From assembly GCF_949987515.2 (NCBI RefSeq), contig NC_082684.1, positions 19,211,701 to 19,275,700 of the forward strand: a stretch of DNA of 64,000 bases. The letters are read 5' to 3'. This document shows positions 34,001 to 44,649 of the stretch, piece by piece. The position numbers and the translations under genes were made by a program. The notes under the pieces were generated by a model, which had not been told where the DNA came from, searched no databases, and worked only from the letters and a program-made list of their open reading frames with translations. This DNA comes from Delphinus delphis. Its lineage: Eukaryota; Chordata; Mammalia; Artiodactyla; Delphinidae. Numbering within the stretch: the first letter of the stretch is position 1; every line of letters begins with the position of its first letter.

Positions 34001-36655
34001 ACCACTCCTAGACCTTAGATGGAACGTCTGTGGAATACTCAATGCCGAAACAAGCTTACTTGCTACTCTCGTTCCTGAATTAAACTTGAGAAAATTTAGG
34101 CATCTTAATGATTCCAAATAAAATCTTCTTAACATAGTGAAGAATGAAATGACCATAGCCATGCTTTCATAGATAGAAGAATAATGAGGTGCCATGGAAC
34201 ACGCTTAATGAAACACAGCTTCAAAGAGCATGTATTAATGCAAGTCTCCAGCTTATTTCTAAGAGTAGCCACAATGAAAACCTGGATATTCCTGGGACGG
34301 AGCTTTTTAAAATTTGTATTTTACTTTCATGCTGATATCACAATTTTGCTCTGAAGAAAAATGCACAAAACAGAATCGGCCGTTGGCTTAAAGCTGATTC
34401 AAAGAAAAGCAATCAAGTAAAGTTTTTAGAAATCTGATTAACTTTATTGAGGATTATGCAGCACAAATACATATTTAATAATTGAAGATTTAAAAAATAA
34501 GTTGATGAAATAGTGATTTTTTTAACCCAGTGACTAAAACAGAAATGATAAATTTAGTTTTAGACAACAGATATGCCTGTTTAATATCCTTTCCAATCTG
34601 AAGTGGTACCAGCAGTGTTGAGAATGACAGTACCTATGTTAGGACTGCTTGAATTTCAGAAAGCCTTTGGTTAAATTCTGCATAATTGGCTCCTGCTTAA
34701 GACAGAGCTTGCAAGAATCCAGGAGGAGACATGGGAGTAGATAAAGAATGAGTGAAAGAAACAAAAAACAGACACTCCTGGTAAGAGGAACCATGTCCAC
34801 TCTGGGGGGAAGTATTAAGAGAGTTCCACATGGAGCAGGGCTTAGATCTTGGCTGCCTTTTATCTGAGTAACTGGTTCAGACAGTGGGATCAGATTTAAG
34901 TGGTTACATTTGCAAATGCTGATTGGAGGACAGTGAACATGAGAAATTCGGAAGGCACGGATGTACTTTATTATCGCACAGAAGACCAACACATGGCATT
35001 TAATAGTTATAAACACATTAGGCTCAGAATACATTTACATAAAAATACAGGGGAAAGGGGCAAGAGTTAGAGCCTTAAAATATAGACATGTATGACACAG
35101 GATAAAATAAAAATCCATTCACAGAAGCTTGGATTTGAAAGTTTTCCTACTTAATACTTCAGAGTCTAAAATATAAGCACTCAGCGGGTTAAACTATTTA
35201 CATTAAAATGATATCACTTTGGGGAGAACTATATGTGCTTGGGGAATTAAGATAGATTTGGGGATCTTTTACAATTTGGATGCAAGTTCAAATTTCAGGT
35301 CATTTCACAGTGAGCAAAGAAGACATCACAAACTAGGATAAATTAGCAATGTAGTCCCAACTGTGTGACTATGCCTCTACAAGTCAGTTGGCAAAAATAA
35401 AAATAAAAGAGAAAAGATATGCTTGATATGTTGATATGATTTCTCCCATAAGCATGGTAAATTTAAATATGGTGGTATAACGTGGACCTGATAAATTTGA
35501 AAAGATGCCCGACTGACTGAATGTATGCTGGCATAGGACTAAAATGTACTTTGTCTCCACTTTATCAATTTAGAAATAAAGTAACAAAAATTGCTCATTC
35601 TTCAGAAACAGTTGCACATGCAAATATCATCACTGTAACTTCAACTTAAAGAAACCAAGTTAGTTATTACCATTACCAGCTTTCAAAATGAATGGCAACA
35701 TGCAGGCAAGAGGAAATGAATTCTTTCCTTAAAATACAGTCACATTATATGAACAATCAGATGATTCACATTGACTTTAAAAAGAAAACACGCATATTGT
35801 AGTATACAATGCTATTCATGTTCTTGTTTAATTGATTGCAAAAAGTACTCTAGGGTGATGACAAAATCCCTGCTTGTCACTGTGATTAATCATCTAAGAG
35901 TAAAGAACAAACTGTAAGAAAGCAAACAAACATTTTAAAATTGAAAACTCGAGACAAGTAATTTAATTTTTAAGCCAGACAGGTGATGCTCATATAAATA
36001 AACCAGAACTGATCAGAGAAAAGGAAACTCGAGATTAAAAATTTGGAATTATTTTAACAAACATTAGTACACTTCAGAAAAGATCCTGTGTATTCTGGCT
36101 GAGAGTTAATGATCTTTTCTGCTTAATTCTGAGCAAACAAGATTACAGGAAATAATCACATCCTATAGATTCTCTAGTTGGATAAATAAGGCCAAGCATT
36201 CATAACAAATAAGTTGTATCTTTTGTGTGGGCTCTCAGGAGTGTGCTGGAAAGATTTTGAGGCCATTTCTAGACTCCTGAAAAAATTCCTTATACAATTA
36301 TCACTGTTTCTTGGAGGAAATGCTAGTAAGCTGTTTGAAAGCACAACTTTGCAATTTTGAAACTTTTCTTTTGTTATGATTCAGTAGAGAGGATCAGGGC
36401 ATGCTGCTACTTCTCTGTACAAGTACTGACTTGTATTCATTCAAAAAATTAACTGTCCCAACACCCTGAATAGTCGAATATATTCTCAACCTACCTTTCA
36501 CTAGAAAACTAGAAAGTATGTTATCAAATTTTCATGTTAAGATAGTTTTTCCTTTTTTTCTTTTTTCTATTTTCTTTCCAGAAAAAACAAATATTGACCT
36601 GTATCTGATATTCACTATAACGTGTATTTGATATGTGACACAATGTTAAAAAGGT
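34001..36655. other. Stretch without assignable repeats
   Basis: The section 34595-35030 is slightly GC-richer and may hold an unidentified LTR-like relic ('tctggggggaagtattaaga'). A 131-codon antisense frame there has no recognised domain. The remainder, to 36.65 kb, looks like AT-rich single-copy DNA. Confidence 0.4.
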
Positions 36656-36659
36656 ATAA

Positions 36660-36885
36660 TAATAATAGTTAACTTAATGATGATTTACTCTTTCTCAATT
36701 ACTATGGGAATGTTTGATATCATTTAACTTATTTATATACAAGTCCTAAGAGATGAGGTTTATTATCACTGTTTATAGATAAAGAAATGGAATCTTAGTG
36801 AAGTTACATAGCTTGCCTAAGGTAATGTCAGACCTAGGAATTAAACCTAACTAGGTTTGCTTTAGAGTCTGCATTAAGAAAGATT
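36660..36885 (-). mobile_element. MIR SINE, antisense
   Basis: 'gatatcatttaacttattta', 'gatgaggtttattatcactg', 'gataaagaaatggaatctta' and 'gaagttacatagcttgccta' follow the reverse-complement MIR order. Confidence 0.75.
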
Positions 36886-36899
36886 ATAAAAAATTAGGT

Positions 36900-37000
36900 A
36901 TTTATGGATTTTTACATATTTATTGAGTGCCTATTGTGTTCTCAGCATTATTATGGGGACTGGGAGAAATATCAATGAACAGAAGAATTACTAGAGCATG
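36900..37000 (-). mobile_element. L2 terminus, antisense
   Basis: 'atatttattgagtgcctatt' and 'gtgttctcagcattattatg' are followed by 'gggagaaatatcaatgaaca', as at the reverse-complement L2 end. Confidence 0.65.
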
Positions 37001-37214
37001 CAACATATTTTTCAACTTAAAATAATACAGTGTCTGCAAGTCTGAGCAGATAGACTACAATGGACAGCCAAAATCATTTACCTAGGAGAATGGGAATGGC
37101 TAACAGATGGTTTGTTGTTGTTATACATACTTTTCTGAAATAAGACCAAAGTATACCAAATGATCAGGCACTAGTTAGAGTATTTTTCCACTTATCTTTT
37201 TGCATGATACCTCA

Positions 37215-37450
37215 AATACTAAAACAAATATATTATACGATGACTACTATGCTACCACAATTATGTGTTTGACATATATTATATATACTTCTTGCAACAG
37301 CTTCCCAGAGGGGTTGCATGATCTCCAACTTGAAGCGCAAGAAATTTATGCACTCTGATGATGTCCGACTTGACAGAGCAGTTTATGGAGGCCTTGAGGG
37401 TCAAATCCAACTCCTTCTGGTTCCAAATAATGCCTACATTACACCATGAT
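37215..37450 (-). mobile_element. MIR SINE, antisense, decayed
   Basis: 'gatgactactatgctaccac', 'cttgcaacagcttcccagag' and 'agagcagtttatggaggcc' give a loose match to the MIR core in reverse complement; it could instead be an L2 piece. Confidence 0.4.
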
Positions 37451-37904
37451 CAACCTAATGCACACATATTTGGAGCATACCTCCTATAAGATCAGGGAAT
37501 CCTCAACTAGACTGCTGTGGGTAAGAGATCTCACAAGCCTAGTGCTTAAGGATGCTTACGGGAGCTTTCCTCTTTCCCTGTACCCTGCAGAGCAGATTTT
37601 ACAATGGACAGTCTAAATAAGGGAGATACCCAGATGTTAAGCATTATTTTGTACGTCTTTCAGATAATGAAAGATCCCTGAAAAAGAAAGCAGTTTTTCT
37701 TTCAGCTTTTATAATGTTTACTTAATTTAATAAAATAATAAAATCACTATGCATGTATAAAATCTATAAACGGGACAGGATATTTTATCCCATATTGCCT
37801 TTAAAGTCTTGTTAGTTTGTATTTATTCCTACTTCAGTTGGCCGTTTTGCATTCAAAAATCTCCTCACGTGCATAATGCTCTGATGTATTAAAATAGCAC
37901 TTGG

Positions 37905-38132
37905 GGGCTTCCCTGGTGGTGCAGTGGTTGAGAGTCCCCCTGCCAATGCAGGGAATATGGGTTTGTGCCCCGGTGCAGGAAGATCCCACATGCCGTGGAG
38001 CAGCTGGGCCCATGCGCCATGGCCGCTGAACCTGCGCGTCCGGAGCCTGTGCTCCGCAACGGGAGAGGCCACAACAGTGAGAGGCCCGCGTACCGCAAAA
38101 AAACCAAAAATACAAACAAACAAACAAACAAA
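37905..38132 (+). mobile_element. CHR-type SINE, short form, sense
   Basis: Starts gggcttccctggtggtgcag and proceeds through the tRNA-related head with a pol III B-box relic (gggtttgtgcc), then ccggagcctgtgctccgc, to gcgtaccgc. The tail has evolved into a (CAAA)n run. A perfect 14-bp duplication aaaatagcacttgg lies at 37891-37904 and 38133-38146. Overlapping frames of 70-150 codons on both strands arise from the stop-poor SINE body and are not genes. Confidence 0.96.
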
Positions 38133-38614
38133 AAAATAGCACTTGGTATATTACTGCAAGATCTAAGAGTGCCTGAATATCTACCCAATCCTTGCTTCCT
38201 TCCTTAAAGTTCCTCTTGTGGTTTCTACAGTGATAAAATGAAGAACATTTGTAAAAACTTCCACAGAGATCATCAGTTTGCAAAAGACTCATATATTTGC
38301 TTTCACCAGGTATACATTCTTTGTATTATATTTTGTTTTGTTTTTTCCATAAAGAAGATTGAATCACCCATACTGACTGAATCTAGAATGGAAATGGTCC
38401 TGTCAGTTCTTTTTCCTCCTCTAGCTCTTCTCCATCAGAAGTTCCAATTGCTCTGCTTTGACATCACACCTTTTCAATGTGTCCAATAGAACTCGCACTT
38501 GGCTGAAAATATGAGAAAGGAGAGGGGGAAGGAAGATTGTTTTTTTTGTTTGTTGGGTTTTTTCCTGATTTAGTTCAATAAATTTTGGCCTTGTCCTTCT
38601 ATCTACAGAGATGA

Positions 38615-38757
38615 TGCAGGTAAAGAAATAATATGCATAGATTATTTCACAGAATCCTAATAGCAACCCTATGAGCAAACTTGAGCAAAATTCACATCCA
38701 GTCAGCGGCAGAGCAAAATTCAACCCAGGGTCGCTCTGGTTCCCAACTTCCTACCCT
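38615..38757 (-). mobile_element. MIR SINE, antisense
   Basis: 'cagaatcctaatagcaaccc', 'tatgagcaaacttgagcaaa', 'gtcagcggcagagcaaaatt' and 'caacccagggtcgctctggt' match the reverse-complement MIR. Confidence 0.75.
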
Positions 38758-39363
38758 GACTCTCCTGCTCCTCAGATGCTATCAGCTGATAGAATTTTAT
38801 CACCGCATGTCTTGGTCTTCCTCCTCAGCTAAGGGCAGATCCTGGGATGGGAAGGAGGCTTGTACAGGCACTCAGATTAAAAATGATTGTCTATATTTTT
38901 TTGATGCCCAAATAATGCATCAGTATTGTTTACAAATGACTGTAGGGAAGGGCAGAGATAGAAGAGTGTACAACAAGGAGTGTGTTTCCAACAAGCAGAG
39001 TTGCCCAAGTTCTATGATCTGGCTCACATTAGACATTTATTAATCTGTTGATTTGTTTACCAGAAAATACTAGGATATCAGTTGTTGGAAGTCTTAGTTG
39101 GTCAAATGGTTTAAAATAGTGTTTACTGTAGATCTGTGTGTTTGGATCTTAGAATCTCAAAATTGAAATCCATATTAGATTTGTTCTGTGCCAATTCTTT
39201 CATGTTAATGTTGGAAGGCTTGTGACTAGAAGATACACATTGCTGATCAGTGGTAAAATATTCCCACCTAAAAACAGAAGACAGGCGTTTTCACTCTGAT
39301 TAGAATATCCTTTTCATTTACCAGATGATCCTTCTCTGTACTTGCCACACTGACTTGCACAAG

Positions 39364-39390
39364 TACACACACACACACATACACACACAT
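39364..39390 (+). repeat. (CA)n microsatellite, interrupted
   Basis: ACACACACACACACATACACACACAT type run within 'cttgcacaagt...tacacttctc'. Confidence 0.9.
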
Positions 39391-39760
39391 TACACTTCTC
39401 TTCATAATTCCTTCATACATATCATTACAATACTTCCTGCCATGACAAGTTTGAAGATTTAAATAAATGATGGTGTTTAAATGGTTTAGAAAGATCAAGG
39501 GAATTTTAAGAGTTCAGTGCAGGAAAGAAACCACAGTAAAGAGCTAAAAGCTCTGTCAGAGAAAAGAAACATATTCCTGTGAGAATTTCAAGAGGGGCTC
39601 CCCTCCCACTTAGGGTCCTGCTTTTGACTCAGCTTTGATACAGAGGCGGACCTGTATCTGTCAGCCTGGAGCTTTACATATTTAAGCTGTGGATGCCTGG
39701 TGTCTATTCAAAGGAGCCTAATGACCCAGTTTTCTCATATTGGTTATTATTTATCAGTTA

Positions 39761-39878
39761 GGAATAGAATAGAATAGAATTAATAGAATAGAATTAGAAT
39801 AGAATAGAATTAGAATAGAATTAGAATAGAATAGAAGAGAAGAGAAGAGAAGAGAATTAGAATAGAATAGAATAGAAC
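39761..39878 (+). repeat. (GAATA)n pentanucleotide array with variant units
   Basis: About 118 bases of AGAAT pentamers, with ATTAG-type insertions giving a higher-order period. A block of AGAGA/AGAAG units sits in the middle (39834-39855). The array is purine-rich on the plus strand. No transposon is visible at its edges. Confidence 0.95.
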
Positions 39879-40515
39879 CAGATGACTCAGTTGGTATGAG
39901 GACAGTGAGCTTGTGGAAAACAAAGAGGAGCACTTGATGAACACCAGAAATCAGAAAGTGTGTTTGCACCAACTTACTGACAAAATCTCCCACTTGTCTT
40001 AGAATGTCACTCCTTGGTTTGGTGCTTTGTGTCTGGCAATCTTATGGTAGATGTCCTTCTTGTCTTAATTCAAAGTATTGATAATTGTAATCTTAAAATC
40101 ATAAATTCTGAATGAATTCTTACTTATCTGAATTTTATTTGGTCACAATTTTTACTTTCTGGAGGAAGATTCATGTTCCAAGAAAACAAGTACATTTTTC
40201 AAATTTTGGTGGGAACATGAGGGAATTATAGGATTTTAGGAAATTTTCATATAATTAATTATAATTTCTAGACTTATATGTCAGTTTCTATATAAGTAAA
40301 TGAGACCTGCTTTTCAGAATGATGATATTTTTATCTTTATGGAAGTCTTAAGTTTTTTAAATTTGTTTTTTTTTTAAATGCTGGATTAAAGCAGAAATAT
40401 GTGTATATACATGCATATGCCTGTATATAGATATTTGCATATATACAGTTTTTCAGCAACAAAGTGTGAAACAAAAAGAGATTTGAGGAAGATATTGCTT
40501 ACCCAATATAGTATA

Positions 40516-41005
40516 CAGACCTTTCTCCATTTACTTTAGGGTTACATCCCCACAAACCCATCATAAGTTGATAATATGTTTTGAAAGTGCATTTAATACA
40601 TCTAACCTACCAAACAACATAGCTTAGCCCACCTTAAACATTCTCAGAACACTTACACATTAACTTACTGTTGGACAAAATCATTTAACACAAAGCCTAT
40701 TTTATAATAAAGTATTGACTATCTCATCTAATTTACTGAATACTGTACTGAAAGTGAAAAATAGAATGGTTGTGTGGGTATAGAATGGTTATAAATGTGT
40801 CAGTTGTTTACCATTGTGATCACATGGCTGACCAGGAACTCTAGCTCAATGCCACTGCCCAACATCATTGGTCTGCATATTGATAGTGCAGCAGAAGATC
40901 AAAATTCAGGATTTGAAGTAAGGTTTCTACTGAATGCATATGGCTTTCACACCCTCATAAAGTTGAAAAATTCTAAGTCAAACCGTCTTAAGTTGGGTCC
41001 ATCTG
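40516..41005 (+). mobile_element. Tigger/pogo-type nonautonomous DNA transposon
   Basis: A 490-base element bounded by TA dinucleotides (40514-40515 and 41006-41007), the target duplication of Tc1/mariner and pogo elements. It starts CAGAC and ends ...GTCTG-like TCTG. Inner markers are 'gcatttaatacatctaacct', 'tgaatactgtactgaaagtg', 'actgaatgcatatggctttc' and 'cttaagttgggtccatctg'. They match a Tigger-related MITE whose consensus ends 'gacttacgatgg...accatctg'. The 89-codon frame at 40795-41064 is not a transposase. Confidence 0.8.
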
Positions 41006-41007
41006 TA

Positions 41008-42220
41008 TTAACCAATATTTTATTGCAGAATATTCAAACCATATCCCTGAACTACTTGGTTTAATAGTTGTATTTTGATACTCTCCTTTAAAATCATAGA
41101 TATGGATTTGGAATTGTGTTCATGAGAAGTTTAATTTTAGCATCTATCTACCCAACTACTTACCTACCTATCTACTTAACTGTATTTGCCTCTATTGGTC
41201 CACTTCATCTAACTATCATGAAGGGGAATGTCTTCAAATCTTCACCACGCAAATACAGAGCAAACAATGCTTTGTTTTGAATCAAGAATCAGAGGATTCC
41301 CTGATGAGATCTGACTATCTTGTTTACATTGAGAGTACCATCTTTACCTCAAAGCTTCCTCATCATTTGAATATATGTCTTGCATATTATTTGTAAAATT
41401 AAAATTTTAATAAGGCCCTAAAGCAGAAGAGTAAGCATCAGACTGTAGTTCTCCCAGCTGAGTTACTTCTCCATATGGCAGTGGTTTCACATAGCACTAA
41501 AAGTCAGATAGGAAAGGAACTGCTTTCAGAATAAAAAAAGGAAATCAGGGTGTGTGTAGTGTGTGGGGAGAGGGTGGTAGTGAGAGTATATATCTGTTTC
41601 TGTTTGAAAAAAAAACAATATTGATTATCTCTTATTTACCAAGTGTATTGTTAGGTACTTAAAAAAATATTTCAAAGAAGTCTTACTGTGAAATAACTCC
41701 AAGAATCTTTATTTTAAATGTTAGATACTGAATTTCTCCTAGGTTATCCAATTTCCAAAGGAAGAGTAAGAATTTGAATTTGTATCATTGTACGCACTTC
41801 TATTTATAGCATTTGTTGTAAAAGGTACATTGGTCGCTTAGAAAACTTAAGAAAAAAGTCACCAAATACAATAGACCACACATAAATTTTAACTACTCAG
41901 CAGGAAAAAGGCATAGTAATTTTCCAAATAAATTATATACATACATATGTATATATAATATATAAATTATATATATATGCCAGTATTCACATTGTTGTAA
42001 TTTTCTTTTCTGTTATGTGATATTCTTCTCCTTCGATTTCGTCTCCTCAGTTCTCTAATTGAGCTAGTGGAATCTCTTCCCGTCATACGTTTTATATTTC
42101 TTTATACTCTTTAACATGTTTACACACTTTCAATTCTTACTCATGTTGATTAACTTGAGATGAAAAGGAGAAAATTGTTCAAATAGGTACCAGCAAATTA
42201 AGATAAGCACAGTTTATATT
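41008..42220. other. AT-rich stretch, weak MIR relic
   Basis: A TACC/TATC-rich patch lies at 41140-41185. A weak antisense MIR-like segment lies at 41625-41800 ('ttatttaccaagtgtattgt', 'cctaggttatccaatttcca'). An (AT)n patch lies at 41935-41978. Nothing else is assignable. Confidence 0.4.
41935..41978 (+). repeat. Imperfect (AT)n microsatellite
   Basis: Alternating AT with GT and CA interruptions (atacatacatatgtatatat and on). Self-complementary parts could form a cruciform. Confidence 0.8.
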
Positions 42221-42224
42221 ATTC

Positions 42225-42430
42225 CCTCACTTGTGCACAAGTGTCTCTCTCTGGATTAAAATTAACCGAGAAGGAAGGCAAATTGGATATGTTGATCTGT
42301 CCCTGTCAGAGCTGACAAATGGAAAACCTGTCGGCGAGGAGGTTTCATTCACAGCAGGAGTGCAATCTCTTCTCTCTGAATTAAATAGCGTGATGTGGAT
42401 TTTATATATTCCAGATTCTTTTCTGAGCCA
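42225..42430. promoter_or_regulatory. Candidate conserved noncoding block with two palindromes
   Basis: A single-copy block that stands out in composition. It holds a perfect 16-bp palindrome, CACTTGTGCACAAGTG, at 42228-42243, made of head-to-head CACTTG/CAAGTG words (NKX2-type or E-box-like). Sixty bases on is a near palindrome, TGTCAG-AG-CTGACA, at 42304-42317, made of paired TGACAG-type words (MEIS/TGIF-like). Both strands are open for 97-99 codons here (42227-42520 and 42231-42530), but neither product is recognised and the acceptor context is poor. I favour a regulatory element; an unrecognised exon is the alternative. Confidence 0.3.
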
Positions 42431-42862
42431 CAGACCAGGAGTACCATCATTCCCTAGACATTTTCTAGTCAAGAGTTTCAGAAACTCAGTTTTATCACAC
42501 CTTGTAGATAATGCAAACATTTACACATAATGAAAGTATATTTACTACTCACTAAATAATTAAAGAGACTAGTAATGGAGGAGGTCAAGATCACAGAGAC
42601 AACACAAGGTAAACCACTCACTGCTTCAGGAGGTAATGTCCCCTCTTTAATACATTTTCCTCAGTCTATACTCCTATCATTCTCTGTTCCTATTGCCACT
42701 TTACCATTTATAAGATAAAATTAAAGCTACTTTTGTCATTCTCCACCAGTAAACTATGAACTCACTGAGAGTTATGACCAAGTATTTGTTGTTACTATTT
42801 CATATATAGTTTTTCTTTTATTACACATCTGTGTGCCCTAGAATGACTTTGAGTATCATATA

Positions 42863-43296
42863 CAGTTGGCCCTTGAACAACATGGAGGATTAGTGTTGCT
42901 CACCCCACACATAGTTGAAAATCCACATATAACTTTTGACTCCCCCAAAACTTAACTACTAATAGCTTACTGTTGACTGGAAGCCTTATTGATAATGTAA
43001 ACAGTCAATTAACTCATATTTTTTATGTTGTATGTATTATATACTGAATTCTTTTTTTTTTTTTCGGCTGTGCTGTGCAGCATGTGGGATCTTAGTTTCC
43101 AAACCAGGGATTGAACCCACACTCCCTGCAGTGGAAGCATGGAATCTTAAACACTGGACTGCCAGGGAAGTCCCCTATATACTGTATTCTTACAATAAAG
43201 TAAACTAGAGAAAATAAAATGTTATTAAGACAATCATAAGGAAGAGAAAATATGTTTTCAGTACATATATGTATTTATTGAAAAAAATTCGTACAA
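42863..43296 (+). mobile_element. Tigger2/MER8-like DNA transposon, split by a SINE
   Basis: It starts CAGTTGGCCCTTGAACAACA after a TA, the Tigger2-type terminus. Inner markers are 'aaaatccacatataactttt', 'aacttaactactaatagctt', 'ggaagccttattgataatgt', then after the SINE 'tattcttacaataaagtaaa' and 'gttattaagacaatcataag'. The 3' end stops near 'tttattgaaaaaaattcg' and lacks the final terminal repeat. A CHR-1-like SINE at 43054-43175 splits it. Family naming is from memory. Confidence 0.78.
43054..43175 (-). mobile_element. CHR-1/Bov-tA-like SINE
   Basis: On the plus strand it has a poly-T run, then cggctgtgctgtgcagcatg, and ends gccagggaagtcccc. In sense it reads 'ggacttccctggcagtccag', a different tRNA-derived head from the short CHR-2-like copies nearby. 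A 16-bp duplication with one mismatch, tatatactgaattctt (43038-43053) and tatatactgtattctt (43176-43191), flanks it. It lies inside a Tigger2-like element and must be younger than it. Confidence 0.92.
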
Positions 43297-43299
43297 CAT

Positions 43300-44190
43300 A
43301 ACCAGGCTGATTGCAGCTTAGACTCTGCAATACTGGATGCCAGAACACAGTGGGAAAGGCCTATGGTGTTTAAGGCAAAATGACTCATTGTTAGAGTCAA
43401 GTACCTTTTTGAACTACAAGATTCAACACAAAAGTCTCAAGGAAAGCTAATGAAGCTGCAAATTTCCAAACTTGAAATATATCCAGAAATAAGACAGTTA
43501 TGTATTTAATTCTCCTGGACTCACATCAGCCTTTTTTCTTCTTTTTCTATACCAGTCAGTTTCTATTTCATAGTCATAGTTTTTGTTATTCAACAACTTT
43601 GGAGTGACTGTCACTTGGCTTTGTCATGGTTCTGACACTAGACCCTGCTTTTTTGTGACCTTTCATGGTAGCTAACTCCAATAGCTGCCCATGGTCTTTG
43701 TCTCAAGTGTTAGAGAGAAAATGTGATTGGTCACTGGACAGCTGATATCTAATATTCCCCTTGGTCCAATCATCTAAGCCAAGGTAAAAAGCAGAATTAC
43801 ATGATCCCTTAGTTTTTTCTCCCTAGAATTGGGAGGTAGGTAGCTTAAGAAATATATACTGGTACATAAATATTATGTTGAACTTAGTTTACATTCCATG
43901 GAACTATAACAGAAATATTTTCTCAATAATAAAAAGCTTCAGGAAATATATCATCTTCAAAATCCCTTTAAAATGTTGAATCCCTACTCTAGGTTGCTAA
44001 GTGAGAACTACAAATAATAACACAAAAGTGGTAAAAAAAAAAAGTGAAATAAAAGGACTATTTGTGGGCATTTAAATCAGTTAAGCACTGAGATAAGTAA
44101 TAAAAATAGGAACAACAATCACATTGGAAATGCCAATGATAATTCTTTATAAGAAGATATATAATACAGTTTTTACTGAGCCCAAGCTTG
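43300..44190. other. Stretch with little assignable content
   Basis: Possible decayed L1-like text near 43320-43420 and a CCAATCA-containing patch near 43720-43790 recall old repeats, but neither is firm enough to name. Confidence 0.3.
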
Positions 44191-44193
44191 TAC

Positions 44194-44649
44194 TGTTCAC
44201 CACAGGACAAGCCAATAAATCAAGAGATGTGGTGTTGGGGCAAGGAATAGAGACTTTATTCAGAAAGCCAGCAGGCCCAGAAGATGGTGGACTCATGTCC
44301 CAAAGAACTATCATCTCTAAATTAGAATCCAGGCTTCTTTTATACTAAAAGGGGAGGGGATAATGTCCTGGTTCCAGTCAGACTCCAGAGGGGATGTGTT
44401 AATTTCTGCCTTCCTGAAGCACTCACAGGTGGGTCTGGTCAGGACATTTCTTGTGAGCTAAACAAATGTATTTTAGCTTAACTCTCATAATGTGGGAGGC
44501 AGGGTTCCCAGAGATGGGCCACTATGTATAATCTAAGGTTGTAGGCAACATCCCTTTAGTGATTAACTTGTAACAAAACAATAGAATACAAAGGTTAAAG
44601 TAAAAGAAACAGATCCAATATGGAGTCAGATTTGTTCCTCCCTATTACA
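44194..44649 (-). mobile_element. ERV LTR, antisense
   Basis: A roughly 456-base element with TG...CA ends. On the minus strand it starts TGTAATAGGGAGGAACAAAT, has a TATA-type TATAAAAG (plus about 44337-44344), and has AATAAA (plus 44255-44260) about 60 bases before the end. This is the LTR order U3-R-U5. No clear flanking duplication and no internal viral sequence is seen. Differences from the solo LTR at 19.4 kb show it is another family. Confidence 0.7.

Noticed and set aside
39761..39878. CRISPR-like or satellite DNA reading of the pentamer array
   Set aside because: Units are five bases without spacers, so it is a microsatellite; the genome is mammalian.
40795..41064. 89-codon frame
   Set aside because: Runs through the Tigger-type element and out of its end; it does not resemble a pogo transposase.
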